From: Bacillota bacterium | Lineage (GTDB): Bacteria; Bacillota; Clostridia; Christensenellales; Borkfalkiaceae | Reading direction: 5' to 3' | Assembly: GCA_019423125.1 (NCBI GenBank) | Contig: JAHZBZ010000028.1 | Location: 1-8,015 of the forward strand | DNA length: 8,015 nucleotides | In this document: positions 1 to 5,443 of the stretch, in pieces | How the letters are laid out: each line of letters starts with the position of its first letter | Position numbering within the stretch: the stretch's first letter is position 1 | Made by a program: the position numbers and the translations under genes | Notes under the pieces: model-generated | Told to the model about the DNA's origin: nothing | The model's input: the letters and a program-made list of their open reading frames with translations, nothing else | The model's database searches: none

Positions 1-84
1 ACGGTGACGGTGTATGAATTCGACGCATCTGCGGGAGAATGGATCCCCGTGCAGACCGCGGACGGGGCAGGGCCTCTCGTTTAG
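1..84 (+). CDS. C-terminal tail of an upstream gene (partial)
   Basis: Frame 1 is open from the first base to a TAG at 82-84, giving 27 residues that end DGAGPLV. The other two forward frames stop within the first 15 bases. The residues visible (TVTVYEFDASAGEWIPVQT) alternate hydrophobic and polar, as in a beta-strand-rich domain, but the fragment is too short to assign to a family. A new promoter follows about 50 bases downstream, consistent with the gene ending here. No convincing terminator hairpin is visible directly after the stop, although T-rich stretches occur near 113-122. Confidence 0.5.
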   Translation, partial: TVTVYEFDASAGEWIPVQTADGAGPLV

Positions 85-131
85 ACAAAAAATATCGCTT
101 TTCATGTCCCAGATGTTTTTTTGACTTTCGC

Positions 132-160
132 TTGCAAGGGCAAATTTTGTGTGATACAAT
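132..160 (+). promoter_or_regulatory. Sigma-A-type promoter for the DUF6508-like gene
   Basis: TTGCAA (132-137) and TACAAT (155-160) are separated by 17 bp, close to the housekeeping consensus. The -35 box lies inside a short CTTGCAAG palindrome (131-138). The predicted transcript starts near 167, leaving a leader of about 18 bases that includes the purine-rich ribosome binding site around 168-175. Confidence 0.6.
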
Positions 161-184
161 AAAAGAAAAGGGGGAAAATGAAAA

Positions 185-514
185 ATGTACGAAAAGATCA
201 CAAATTATCTTGACCTTTTCCGAAAGATCGAGGCGGGAACGGCCGCCGACAGCGGCGAGGTAAAGGCGTTTGAAAACGATTTCATGCAATCGGGCCGGAT
301 GGATCCGGACGGCATCGTGCTCATGGGAAATCGCGGCTGGGCGTCTCGCTCGGCGATCAAGGCGGATACACCGTCAATGACGGCGGAAGAGGTGTGCGCC
401 TGTATCTCCGCGTTTGTCATGCAGGAGAGTTTTTGCCAGGGGATCTTGCTCGATCTGATCAAACAGGGCGTCCTCGTGCCGTTGCTCGAGCGTCTTAAAA
501 CACTGGAAGGCTGA
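185..514 (+). CDS. Small DUF6508-like protein of unknown function
   Basis: This encodes a 109-residue soluble protein with no signal peptide or membrane segment. The C-terminal half (about residues 49-109) resembles the DUF6508 family as I know it: a Gly-Trp followed by a Ser-containing segment (GNRGWASRSAIKAD), then a predicted helix carrying SFCQGILLDLIKQG and ending LLERLK. That corresponds to the family's typical ERFC-DG-LL---GG--LL-RLK pattern, but here QESFCQG replaces the usual RAERFCDG, so the conserved Arg-Glu-Arg is degraded. Family function is not established. The start at 185 was chosen because GGGGGA (170-175) lies about 9 bases upstream; an ATG at 178 opens only a very short frame. 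The gene has its own promoter and terminator and so appears monocistronic. Confidence 0.72.
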   Translation: MYEKITNYLDLFRKIEAGTAADSGEVKAFENDFMQSGRMDPDGIVLMGNRGWASRSAIKADTPSMTAEEVCACISAFVMQESFCQGILLDLIKQGVLVPLLERLKTLEG

Positions 515-537
515 ACGCGTTTCTTTTTCGGACGGAA

Positions 538-587
538 AGAGGCGCCGACCGTCCCGACGGGGTCGGTCGGCGCCTTTCATTTTTTTT
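538..587 (+). terminator. Strong Rho-independent terminator
   Basis: GGCGCCGACCG (541-551) pairs perfectly with CGGTCGGCGCC (564-574). An inner CCC/GGG extension closes a GACG tetraloop, and outer A-T and G-T pairs extend the base. TTTCA and then a run of eight T (580-587) follow. It ends transcription of the small gene at 185-514 and insulates it from the flavin reductase gene. Confidence 0.9.
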
Positions 588-634
588 ATGCTGATCGAAT
601 GCGTATCGGCAGACAGAGATAAGGAGATAATCAC

Positions 635-1174
635 ATGAAAGAAGCTGCTCTCTCTCGCGCGTTGACATGGATCGAACCGGGTCCCGTCGTGCTCGTGACC
701 ACGCACGGCGAGCGCGACAACGTCATGACAGTATCCTGGACAATGGCTCTGGATTTTGCGGGCCATGTTGCCTTCGCGACGGGGCCGTGGAATTATTCCT
801 ATTTTTCCCTGCGCCGAACGGGCGAGTGTGCGCTCTGCATCCCGCCCGCCTCCATGGCGCAGACCGTCGTCGACATCGGCATGGTCAGCGGCGAAGAGGA
901 GGACAAATTCCGCAAATTTTCTCTTCGCACCTTTCCCGCCGCGCACATCGGGGCCCCTCTTCTTTCCGACTGCCTCGCCTGCCTCGAGTGCAGGGTTTGC
1001 GACTTCCTCGATAAATACGGCATCTTTGTCCTGGAAGTCCTGCGCGTCACGGAATCGGAAGATGCGCCCGACCGCCGCTTGCTGCACGCGGTGGGGGACG
1101 GCACTTTTTTTGCCGACGGCGAACGCTTCGACCTGCGCGCACGCATGCGCGCGAAACTCCCTCCGGGTCTCTGA
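635..1174 (+). CDS. Flavin reductase family protein (flavoredoxin-like, FMN-binding split barrel)
   Basis: This 179-residue protein has the length and order of motifs of the Flavin_Reduct (PF01613) family. PGPVVLVTT (residues 16-24) is followed by N-MTVSW (29-35), the flavin-phosphate contact region typical of the fold. Next come a strand AFATGPWNYSY (46-56) and the core segment around residues 104-138 (IGAPLL, then YGIFVLEVLRV). Family members bind FMN and either reduce flavins with NAD(P)H or act as small electron carriers in anaerobes. Residues 113-122 hold four cysteines in exact CxxCxxCxxC spacing, which I do not recognise as a general family feature. AAGGAG (621-626) lies 8 bases before the ATG. 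Only about 35 bases separate it from the preceding terminator and no clear promoter is visible there. Substrate and partner cannot be told from the sequence; proximity to two other flavoenzymes suggests a redox role. Confidence 0.85.
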   Translation: MKEAALSRALTWIEPGPVVLVTTHGERDNVMTVSWTMALDFAGHVAFATGPWNYSYFSLRRTGECALCIPPASMAQTVVDIGMVSGEEEDKFRKFSLRTFPAAHIGAPLLSDCLACLECRVCDFLDKYGIFVLEVLRVTESEDAPDRRLLHAVGDGTFFADGERFDLRARMRAKLPPGL

Positions 1175-1186
1175 CCCCGTCCGCGC

Positions 1187-1241
1187 GGAATGCACCGAAT
1201 GCCGCATAAGAAGGAAATACGTTGCATTCCTCCTCTTTTTT
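1187..1241 (+). terminator. Possible weak terminator after the flavin reductase gene
   Basis: GGAATGCA (1187-1194) and TGCATTCC (1223-1230) form a perfect 8-bp inverted repeat with a 28-base loop, followed by TCCTC and six T (1236-1241). The long loop makes this a weaker candidate than the other terminators in the window. Its position, between a stop codon and the next promoter, supports a terminator role. Confidence 0.4.
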
Positions 1242-1252
1242 GCTTCCGGCTG

Positions 1253-1281
1253 TTGACAAATCCGAAAAAGTGTTCTATAAT
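1253..1281 (+). promoter_or_regulatory. Consensus promoter of the tetR-redox operon
   Basis: A perfect TTGACA (1253-1258) and a perfect TATAAT (1276-1281) are separated by exactly 17 bp, so the intrinsic promoter should be strong. The predicted start is near 1288, at the edge of the palindromic operator. A strong promoter combined with an overlapping operator is the usual layout for an operon normally held off by its own repressor. Confidence 0.92.
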
Positions 1282-1288
1282 GAACGTA

Positions 1289-1306
1289 ATATAACGCACG
1301 TTATAT
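1289..1306. promoter_or_regulatory. Palindromic operator, probable TetR binding site
   Basis: ATATAACG (1289-1296) and CGTTATAT (1299-1306) form a perfect inverted repeat with a 2-bp centre (CA). It begins about 8 bp after the -10 box, over the expected transcription start, and ends 24 bp before the tetR start codon. Size and symmetry fit a TetR dimer site. A partly overlapping second symmetry, AACGT (1283-1287) with ACGTT (1298-1302), suggests either cooperative or alternative registers. Assignment to the adjacent regulator is inferred from position. Confidence 0.82.
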
Positions 1307-1330
1307 ATCAAAAAAGAAGGAGTCGGAAGG

Positions 1331-1918
1331 ATGCCGCCGAGGGCGAAGGTCACAAGGGAGGAGATCGTGCGGGGGGCTGCGGCGCTCGTGCGCGAAAAGG
1401 GCGCGGCGGCGCTGACCGCAAAGGCGCTCGCGCAGCAGCTGCACTGTTCCACGCAGCCGATCTTTTGGGTGTTCGGAAACATGGAAAACGTGCGCGCCGC
1501 GGTGCGCGAGGCGGCGCTTGCGCGGTTCGGCGAATATCTGCGCGAGCCGCAAGAGGGGGCGTCCGCCTATCTCTCCGTCGGGCTGAACTACATACGCTTT
1601 GCGGGCGAGGAGCGGGAATTTTTCAAGCTCCTGTTCATGAGCGAGGACAAGAGCGACATCCTCGCGGCGCATGAGGAGATGCCATACGTCCTCGACGTGA
1701 TCGGGCGCACCGAGCACATCTCTGGCGAAGACGCGCGCAGGGTATATGAGGAGATGTGGATGCTTTCGCACGGGATCGCGACGATGATCGCGACGGGCAC
1801 GGCGCGGTTTTCCGAGCCGAAAGTGCGGGGGATGCTGATGGACGTATACTGCGGCCTTGTCGGCGTCATTCGCGAAAAAGACAGTCAGCGAGGCGGCGCA
1901 CAGCCGCAAGAACGATAA
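1331..1918 (+). CDS. TetR/AcrR family repressor with WHG-type C-terminal domain
   Basis: This 195-residue protein begins with a TetR DNA-binding domain (about residues 8-55): helix 1 TREEIVRGAAALV, then the helix-turn-helix LTAKALAQQLHCS with recognition helix STQPIFWVF, and NMENV in place of the usual NKEEL. The ligand-binding half resembles the WHG-type TetR C-terminal domain. It has the NYIRFAGEEREFFKLLFM segment (86-103) and W143, H147 and G148 in MWMLSHGIATM, matching the motif that names that domain. AAGGAG lies 8 bases before the ATG. It is the first gene of an operon whose promoter carries a perfect palindrome, so autorepression is likely. TetR proteins usually release DNA on binding a small, often hydrophobic ligand; the ligand here is probably a substrate of the downstream enzymes (inference). 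Confidence 0.93.
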   Translation: MPPRAKVTREEIVRGAAALVREKGAAALTAKALAQQLHCSTQPIFWVFGNMENVRAAVREAALARFGEYLREPQEGASAYLSVGLNYIRFAGEEREFFKLLFMSEDKSDILAAHEEMPYVLDVIGRTEHISGEDARRVYEEMWMLSHGIATMIATGTARFSEPKVRGMLMDVYCGLVGVIREKDSQRGGAQPQER

Positions 1919-1932
1919 AAAAGGAGGCAGTC

Positions 1933-3459
1933 ATGAAGAAATACGATGCGGTCGTGATCGGCGCCGGCAACGGCGGGCTCACGGCGGCGGTACGCCTGTT
2001 GCAGGGCGGGGCGCGCGTTCTCCTCGTGGAGAAGCACAACCTCCCCGGCGGGTTTGCGACGAGTTTCCGCCGCGGCAGGTTTGAATTTGAGGCGTCGCTG
2101 CACGAACTCAACGATTTCGGCACGGCGGACAACGCGGGAGACGTGCGCGAGCTGTTCGATCAGCTGGGCGTCACGGACAAGATCGAGTGGATGCAGATCC
2201 CCGAGGCGTACCGCGTGATCTCGCGTGCGGAAAAGCTGGACGCGACGCTCCCGTTCGGAGTAAAAGCGTTCATCGACAAGGTGGAAGAGTACGTTCCCGG
2301 CAGCCGCGAGTCGGTCACGAAGTTCTTTGATCTCGCGGAAGAGGTGCGCCTCGCACAGGCGTACAGCAGTTCCGTCAACGGCAATACCGATTCCAAAGTC
2401 ATGGTCGGGACGTACGGCAACTTCGTCCGCAGCGGGTCCTATTCGGTCAACGAGGTGCTCCGTGCGCTGAAAATGCCCCGCCGCGCGCAGGACATCCTCA
2501 ACGCATACTGGTGCTATCTGGGCGCACACTGCGACGATCTGAGCTTCGTGCATTACGCTTCGATGGTCAACCGCTATATGAAGCGCGGCGCGAGCATGCC
2601 GAAAATGCGCTCACACGAGATCTCTCTCGCGTTCGTCGAGCGCATCCGCGAGCTGGGCGGCGACGTGCTGTTCAACACCGAAGCGGTCAGGATCCTGACG
2701 GACGAAAAGGACGGAGGGGTCGCGGGCGTCGTGCTGGACGACGGTACGCAGATCGAGACCCGTCACGTCGTCGCGAACTGCGCGCCGCACGTCGTGTTCG
2801 GCAGGATGATGGACAAGGTCCCCGAAGCGGAAGTGCGCGCCACCAATGCGCGCAAATTTGCGGGCAGGGGATTCACCATGTTCCTCGGCCTCAACAAGAG
2901 CGCGGACGAGCTGGGTGTGGAGAACCACAACTATTTCCTCTACGACACGATGGACACCGTCGCGCAGTATGAGAACATGCGCACCATCCGTGACAACAGC
3001 GTGCAGGCGACCGTCTGCCTCAACCGCGCGTACCCCGAGTGCTCGCCGAAGGGCACCTGCATGATGTACTTCACCACGCTGTATATGTCCGACGATTGGG
3101 CAAACGTGAAGCCCGAGGACTATTACCGCACTAAAGACTACGTCGCAAACAAGATGATCGACCGCTTCGAGCAGGACACGGGCGCGAAGATCCGCGACAG
3201 CATCGAGGAGATCTCGGTCGCGACGCCGATGACCTATGCGCATTACTGCGGACACCCGCAGGGCGTCATTTACGGCTACGAATCCCAGTACTGGGACGGC
3301 CTCATGCCCCGCCTTCTGATGATGGGCGAGGATCACAGGGTGCGCGGTCTGCGCTTCGCGGGCGGTTACTCCATGCGTCTTTCGGGCTATTCGAGCGCCT
3401 ATTTTTCGGGCGAGATCGTCGGACGCCAGACTGTCGGCGACATAAAGAGGGAGGGCTGA
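1933..3459 (+). CDS. CrtI/phytoene desaturase-like FAD-dependent oxidoreductase
   Basis: This 508-residue flavoprotein belongs to the amino-oxidase/CrtI superfamily. An N-terminal Rossmann fold has GAGNGG (residues 10-15) and E33 in LLVEKHNLPGG, the ADP-ribose contact. The family's PGG-T-F segment follows, then FRRGRFEFEASLHEL. Near the C-terminus, GLRFAGGYSMRLSGYSSAYFSGEIVG matches the second FAD-binding motif of the superfamily. Relatives include carotenoid desaturases, carotenoid isomerases and retinol saturase, which act on long lipophilic polyenes; the substrate here cannot be inferred. The start at 1933 is preferred because AAGGAGG (1921-1927) precedes it by 5 bases and the flavin motif then begins within ten residues, as is normal. 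A longer frame reaching back to 1756 runs into tetR and is not credible. No carotenoid synthase is nearby, arguing against classical pigment synthesis. Confidence 0.9.
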   Translation: MKKYDAVVIGAGNGGLTAAVRLLQGGARVLLVEKHNLPGGFATSFRRGRFEFEASLHELNDFGTADNAGDVRELFDQLGVTDKIEWMQIPEAYRVISRAEKLDATLPFGVKAFIDKVEEYVPGSRESVTKFFDLAEEVRLAQAYSSSVNGNTDSKVMVGTYGNFVRSGSYSVNEVLRALKMPRRAQDILNAYWCYLGAHCDDLSFVHYASMVNRYMKRGASMPKMRSHEISLAFVERIRELGGDVLFNTEAVRILTDEKDGGVAGVVLDDGTQIETRHVVANCAPHVVFGRMMDKVPEAEVRATNARKFAGRGFTMFLGLNKSADELGVENHNYFLYDTMDTVAQYENMRTIRDNSVQATVCLNRAYPECSPKGTCMMYFTTLYMSDDWANVKPEDYYRTKDYVANKMIDRFEQDTGAKIRDSIEEISVATPMTYAHYCGHPQGVIYGYESQYWDGLMPRLLMMGEDHRVRGLRFAGGYSMRLSGYSSAYFSGEIVGRQTVGDIKREG

Positions 3460-3463
3460 GAAC

Positions 3464-4609
3464 ATGGCATTCGTATTCAAAAAACAGATCTTCGGTTTCA
3501 TGGATCTTCTGCGCTTCAAAAAACTCGTTCCCAAACGCCGCGAAAAGCTCGCCGAAGGCTCTGCGACGGCGCTCCCCGTGACCTATCGCGTCAACGAGAC
3601 GGCGAAGATCCTGCACCCCGGCTACCAGAGCGCAAAGCTCGTCCGCGTCGAGCAGAATACTGCGGACACAAAGACCTTCGTTTTCGAGACGGAGCGCCCG
3701 CTCTATTTCCGCGCGGGGCAGTATCTGACCGTCGGATGCAAGGTGGACAAGAGCTTTGTTTCCCGTCCGTATGCGATCTCTTCCGCGCCGCGCGCGGGGC
3801 TTTCGAAAACGGTATGGGTCACGGTGAAAAAGTGCGGATTTTTCAGCGGCTATCTCTTTGACCATGCAAAGGCGGGCGATGTGTTCACGCTCGGCGATCC
3901 CTCGGGAGATTTCTGCTTCGAGCCCGTCAAGGACAGCAGACAGGTGCTCGCGCTCGCGGGCGGAAGCGGCATCACGCCCTTTTTCAGCATGGCACAGGCA
4001 ATCGCGGACGGCACGGAGGACTTTTCTCTGACCCTTCTCTACGGCGCAAAGACGGAGGAAGACATCATCTTCCGCAAGGAACTCGACGCGCTTGTCTCGG
4101 ATAAGATCAAAGTCGTCTATGTGCTCAGCGAGCAGAAGAAAGAGGGGTTCGAGCACGGATTCCTCACCGCCGAACTGATCAAAAAATACATTTCGGGCGA
4201 CTTCACCGTCATGATGGGCGGCCCGAACGCGATGTACGCATTCCTCGAAAAGGAACTGCAGCCGTTCGGCCTGCCGCTCCGCCGCATCAAAAAGGAGCCC
4301 AATTGCCTGGGCGACCGCGACGTCAAGGATGCGCAGTACACGCTGACCGTGCACATCGGCTTCGAGACGTACAAGGTCAAGGCTTCCGCTCGTGAGACGG
4401 TGCTCACCGCGCTCGAGCGCGCGGGACTTCGCGCGCCCTCCAAATGCCGCGCGGGCGGCTGCGGATTCTGCCACAGCAAGCTCGTTTCGGGCAAGTTCAC
4501 GATCGCGGGCGGGGACAAACGCCGTCTCGCGGACGCGAAATTCGGCTACATCCACACCTGCTGTTCCTACCCCGATTCGGACATGGAACTCATCGTCCCC
4601 AAGGCATAA
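3464..4609 (+). CDS. NAD(P)H:FAD/[2Fe-2S] oxidoreductase (FNR-type with C-terminal ferredoxin domain)
   Basis: This 381-residue reductase has three domains in the order used by phenol hydroxylase reductase and Hcr-like enzymes. A flavin-binding barrel (about 56-155) carries RPYAISSAP (101-109). An NAD(P)-binding domain (about 158-275) has GGSGITPFFS (166-175) and MMGGPNAMY (250-258). A plant-type ferredoxin domain (about 290-381) has C328, C333 and C336 in the CxxxxCxxC arrangement, with C366 as the likely fourth ligand in HTCCSYP. The first 50 or so residues are a basic extension with no family match that I can see. It should take hydride from NAD(P)H and pass single electrons through FAD to [2Fe-2S]. 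Only 4 bases separate it from the upstream stop, and AGGGAGG (3448-3454) lies 9 bases before the ATG, so it is translationally coupled to the CrtI-like enzyme, its likely electron acceptor (inference). Confidence 0.93.
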   Translation: MAFVFKKQIFGFMDLLRFKKLVPKRREKLAEGSATALPVTYRVNETAKILHPGYQSAKLVRVEQNTADTKTFVFETERPLYFRAGQYLTVGCKVDKSFVSRPYAISSAPRAGLSKTVWVTVKKCGFFSGYLFDHAKAGDVFTLGDPSGDFCFEPVKDSRQVLALAGGSGITPFFSMAQAIADGTEDFSLTLLYGAKTEEDIIFRKELDALVSDKIKVVYVLSEQKKEGFEHGFLTAELIKKYISGDFTVMMGGPNAMYAFLEKELQPFGLPLRRIKKEPNCLGDRDVKDAQYTLTVHIGFETYKVKASARETVLTALERAGLRAPSKCRAGGCGFCHSKLVSGKFTIAGGDKRRLADAKFGYIHTCCSYPDSDMELIVPKA

Positions 4610-4630
4610 TTTTTATCTGAACGGAATGCG

Positions 4631-4662
4631 GCCCCCGCTCTTTTGAAAAGAGCGGGGGCTTT
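4631..4662 (+). terminator. Terminator of the redox operon
   Basis: GCCCCCGCTCTTT (4631-4643) pairs perfectly with AAAGAGCGGGGGC (4647-4659), leaving a minimal loop. Only a short T run follows (4660-4662, then G), so termination relies on the very stable stem. It lies 21 bases after the reductase stop and 32 bases before the mscL promoter. Confidence 0.78.
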
Positions 4663-4694
4663 GTGCGCCTTGCGCGTGCGACGGGGCAGAACGG

Positions 4695-4723
4695 TTGACA
4701 AAGACCGCCGCGCATGGTACAAT
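4695..4723 (+). promoter_or_regulatory. Promoter of mscL
   Basis: A perfect TTGACA (4695-4700) and TACAAT (4718-4723) are separated by 17 bp. The predicted start near 4730 leaves a leader of about 17 bases before the ATG at 4747. This placement rules out translation from the in-frame ATG at 4714, which lies within the promoter spacer. Confidence 0.87.
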
Positions 4724-4746
4724 CGAAAAAAAACGAGGCGAAACAA

Positions 4747-5331
4747 ATGAAAAAGCAAAGCACCTTCTGGAAAGATTTCAAGGCGTTCATCTCGCGCGGG
4801 AACATCGTCGACCTCGCCGTCGCTGTCGTCGTCGGCGCCGCGTTCACCGCAATCGTCAACAGCCTTGTCAACGACATCATCAAGCCGCTCATCACCCTTC
4901 TTGTGGGCGGCAACAGCATGAGCGATCTGGTCGTCATCCTGCGTCCCGCAACGGAAGATGCGGCGGCGATCACCCTCAACTACGGAAACCTGATCATGGC
5001 GATCCTGACCTTCCTCATCGATGCGTTCGTGATCTTCATCGCCCTGCGCATTCTCGCGCGCACCCGTGCCCGCATCCGCGAGGAAGGGGAGCGCATCAAG
5101 GGACTGTTCGAGCGCAAGCCCGCCGCAGAAGAGGGCGAGGGAGAAAGCGCTCCTGCTCAAGCGTCTGCAAAGAGCGAGGCGGAAGCAAAGGCAGAGGCCT
5201 CGCCGAAAGCCGGAACGGAGCCGAAAGCGGAGAGCACGGAGCCTGTCCGTGCGGAGAACGCACAGGGACAAGAAAGCGTCGAGCATCTTTTGCGCGAGAT
5301 CCGCGACCTGCTCGCAAAACAAAGACAATAA
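4747..5331 (+). CDS. mscL: Large-conductance mechanosensitive channel MscL with extended C-terminal linker
   Basis: This is an inner-membrane homopentameric channel that opens under membrane tension to release solutes during hypo-osmotic shock. The family signature is clear. The amphipathic N-terminal helix FWKDFKAFISRGN (7-19) leads into TM1 (about 18-45, IVDLAVAVVVGAAFTAIVNSL then VNDIIKPLI). A periplasmic loop (about 52-79) precedes TM2 (about 80-104, NLIMAILTFLIDAFVIFIA). The C-terminal helix VEHLLREIRDLLAKQ (178-192) matches the cytoplasmic bundle helix of E. coli MscL (LLTEIRDLLK). The protein has 194 residues against about 136-150 usually; the excess is a low-complexity Ala/Glu/Lys/Pro linker (about 122-176). 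The start at 4747 is supported by GAGG (4735-4738), 8 bases upstream, and by the promoter position. It is monocistronic, with a promoter and a terminator of its own. Confidence 0.96.
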   Translation: MKKQSTFWKDFKAFISRGNIVDLAVAVVVGAAFTAIVNSLVNDIIKPLITLLVGGNSMSDLVVILRPATEDAAAITLNYGNLIMAILTFLIDAFVIFIALRILARTRARIREEGERIKGLFERKPAAEEGEGESAPAQASAKSEAEAKAEASPKAGTEPKAESTEPVRAENAQGQESVEHLLREIRDLLAKQRQ

Positions 5332-5346
5332 GAGGATCTGTACGCA

Positions 5347-5371
5347 TTTTTTGCAATACGTATGCAAAAAA
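5347..5371. repeat. AT-rich inverted repeat in the mscL 3' region
   Basis: TTTTTTGCA (5347-5355) and TGCAAAAAA (5363-5371) are perfect 9-bp inverted arms around a 7-bp centre (ATACGTA). Nearby, ACGCATACGCAAAA (5379-5391 region) resembles the right half (ACGTATGCAAAA), and TACGCA occurs again at 5341-5346. It lies just before the terminator, between two convergent genes. It could be a protein-binding site or decayed repeat; the sequence does not decide. Confidence 0.6.
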
Positions 5372-5390
5372 CTGCGCACGCATACGCAAA

Positions 5391-5428
5391 AGAAGCCGCG
5401 CGGCAAGTCTGCCGCGCGGCTTCTTTTT
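5391..5428. terminator. Bidirectional terminator between mscL and the recombinase gene
   Basis: A perfect 15-bp stem, AGAAGCCGCGCGGCA (5391-5405) with its complement (5410-5424), encloses the loop AGTC. T runs follow on the plus strand (5424-5428) and, as AAAA at 5388-5391, on the minus strand. It therefore serves both mscL and the convergent recombinase gene, whose stop lies 16 bases away. Confidence 0.93.
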
Positions 5429-5443
5429 GTCGCAAAAACGTGC

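Noticed and set aside
374..1207. Long minus-strand open frame (277 codons) opposite the flavin reductase and small DUF6508-like genes
   Set aside because: It has no family motif or ribosome binding site, is rich in Arg/His/Ala as expected from the antisense of GC-rich codons, and crosses a strong plus-strand terminator.
1756..1932. Upstream extension of the CrtI-like protein by 59 codons
   Set aside because: It overlaps tetR, is highly Arg-rich, and would push the flavin motif away from the N-terminus; the ATG at 1933 has AAGGAGG in front.
3302..4555. Minus-strand open frame of 417 codons opposite the FAD/[2Fe-2S] reductase
   Set aside because: The plus strand encodes a reductase with every expected motif; the antisense frame shows no recognisable domain and is a product of high GC content.
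4714..4746. Earlier mscL start giving 205 residues
   Set aside because: That ATG lies between the -35 and -10 boxes of the promoter, so it would not be in the transcript.
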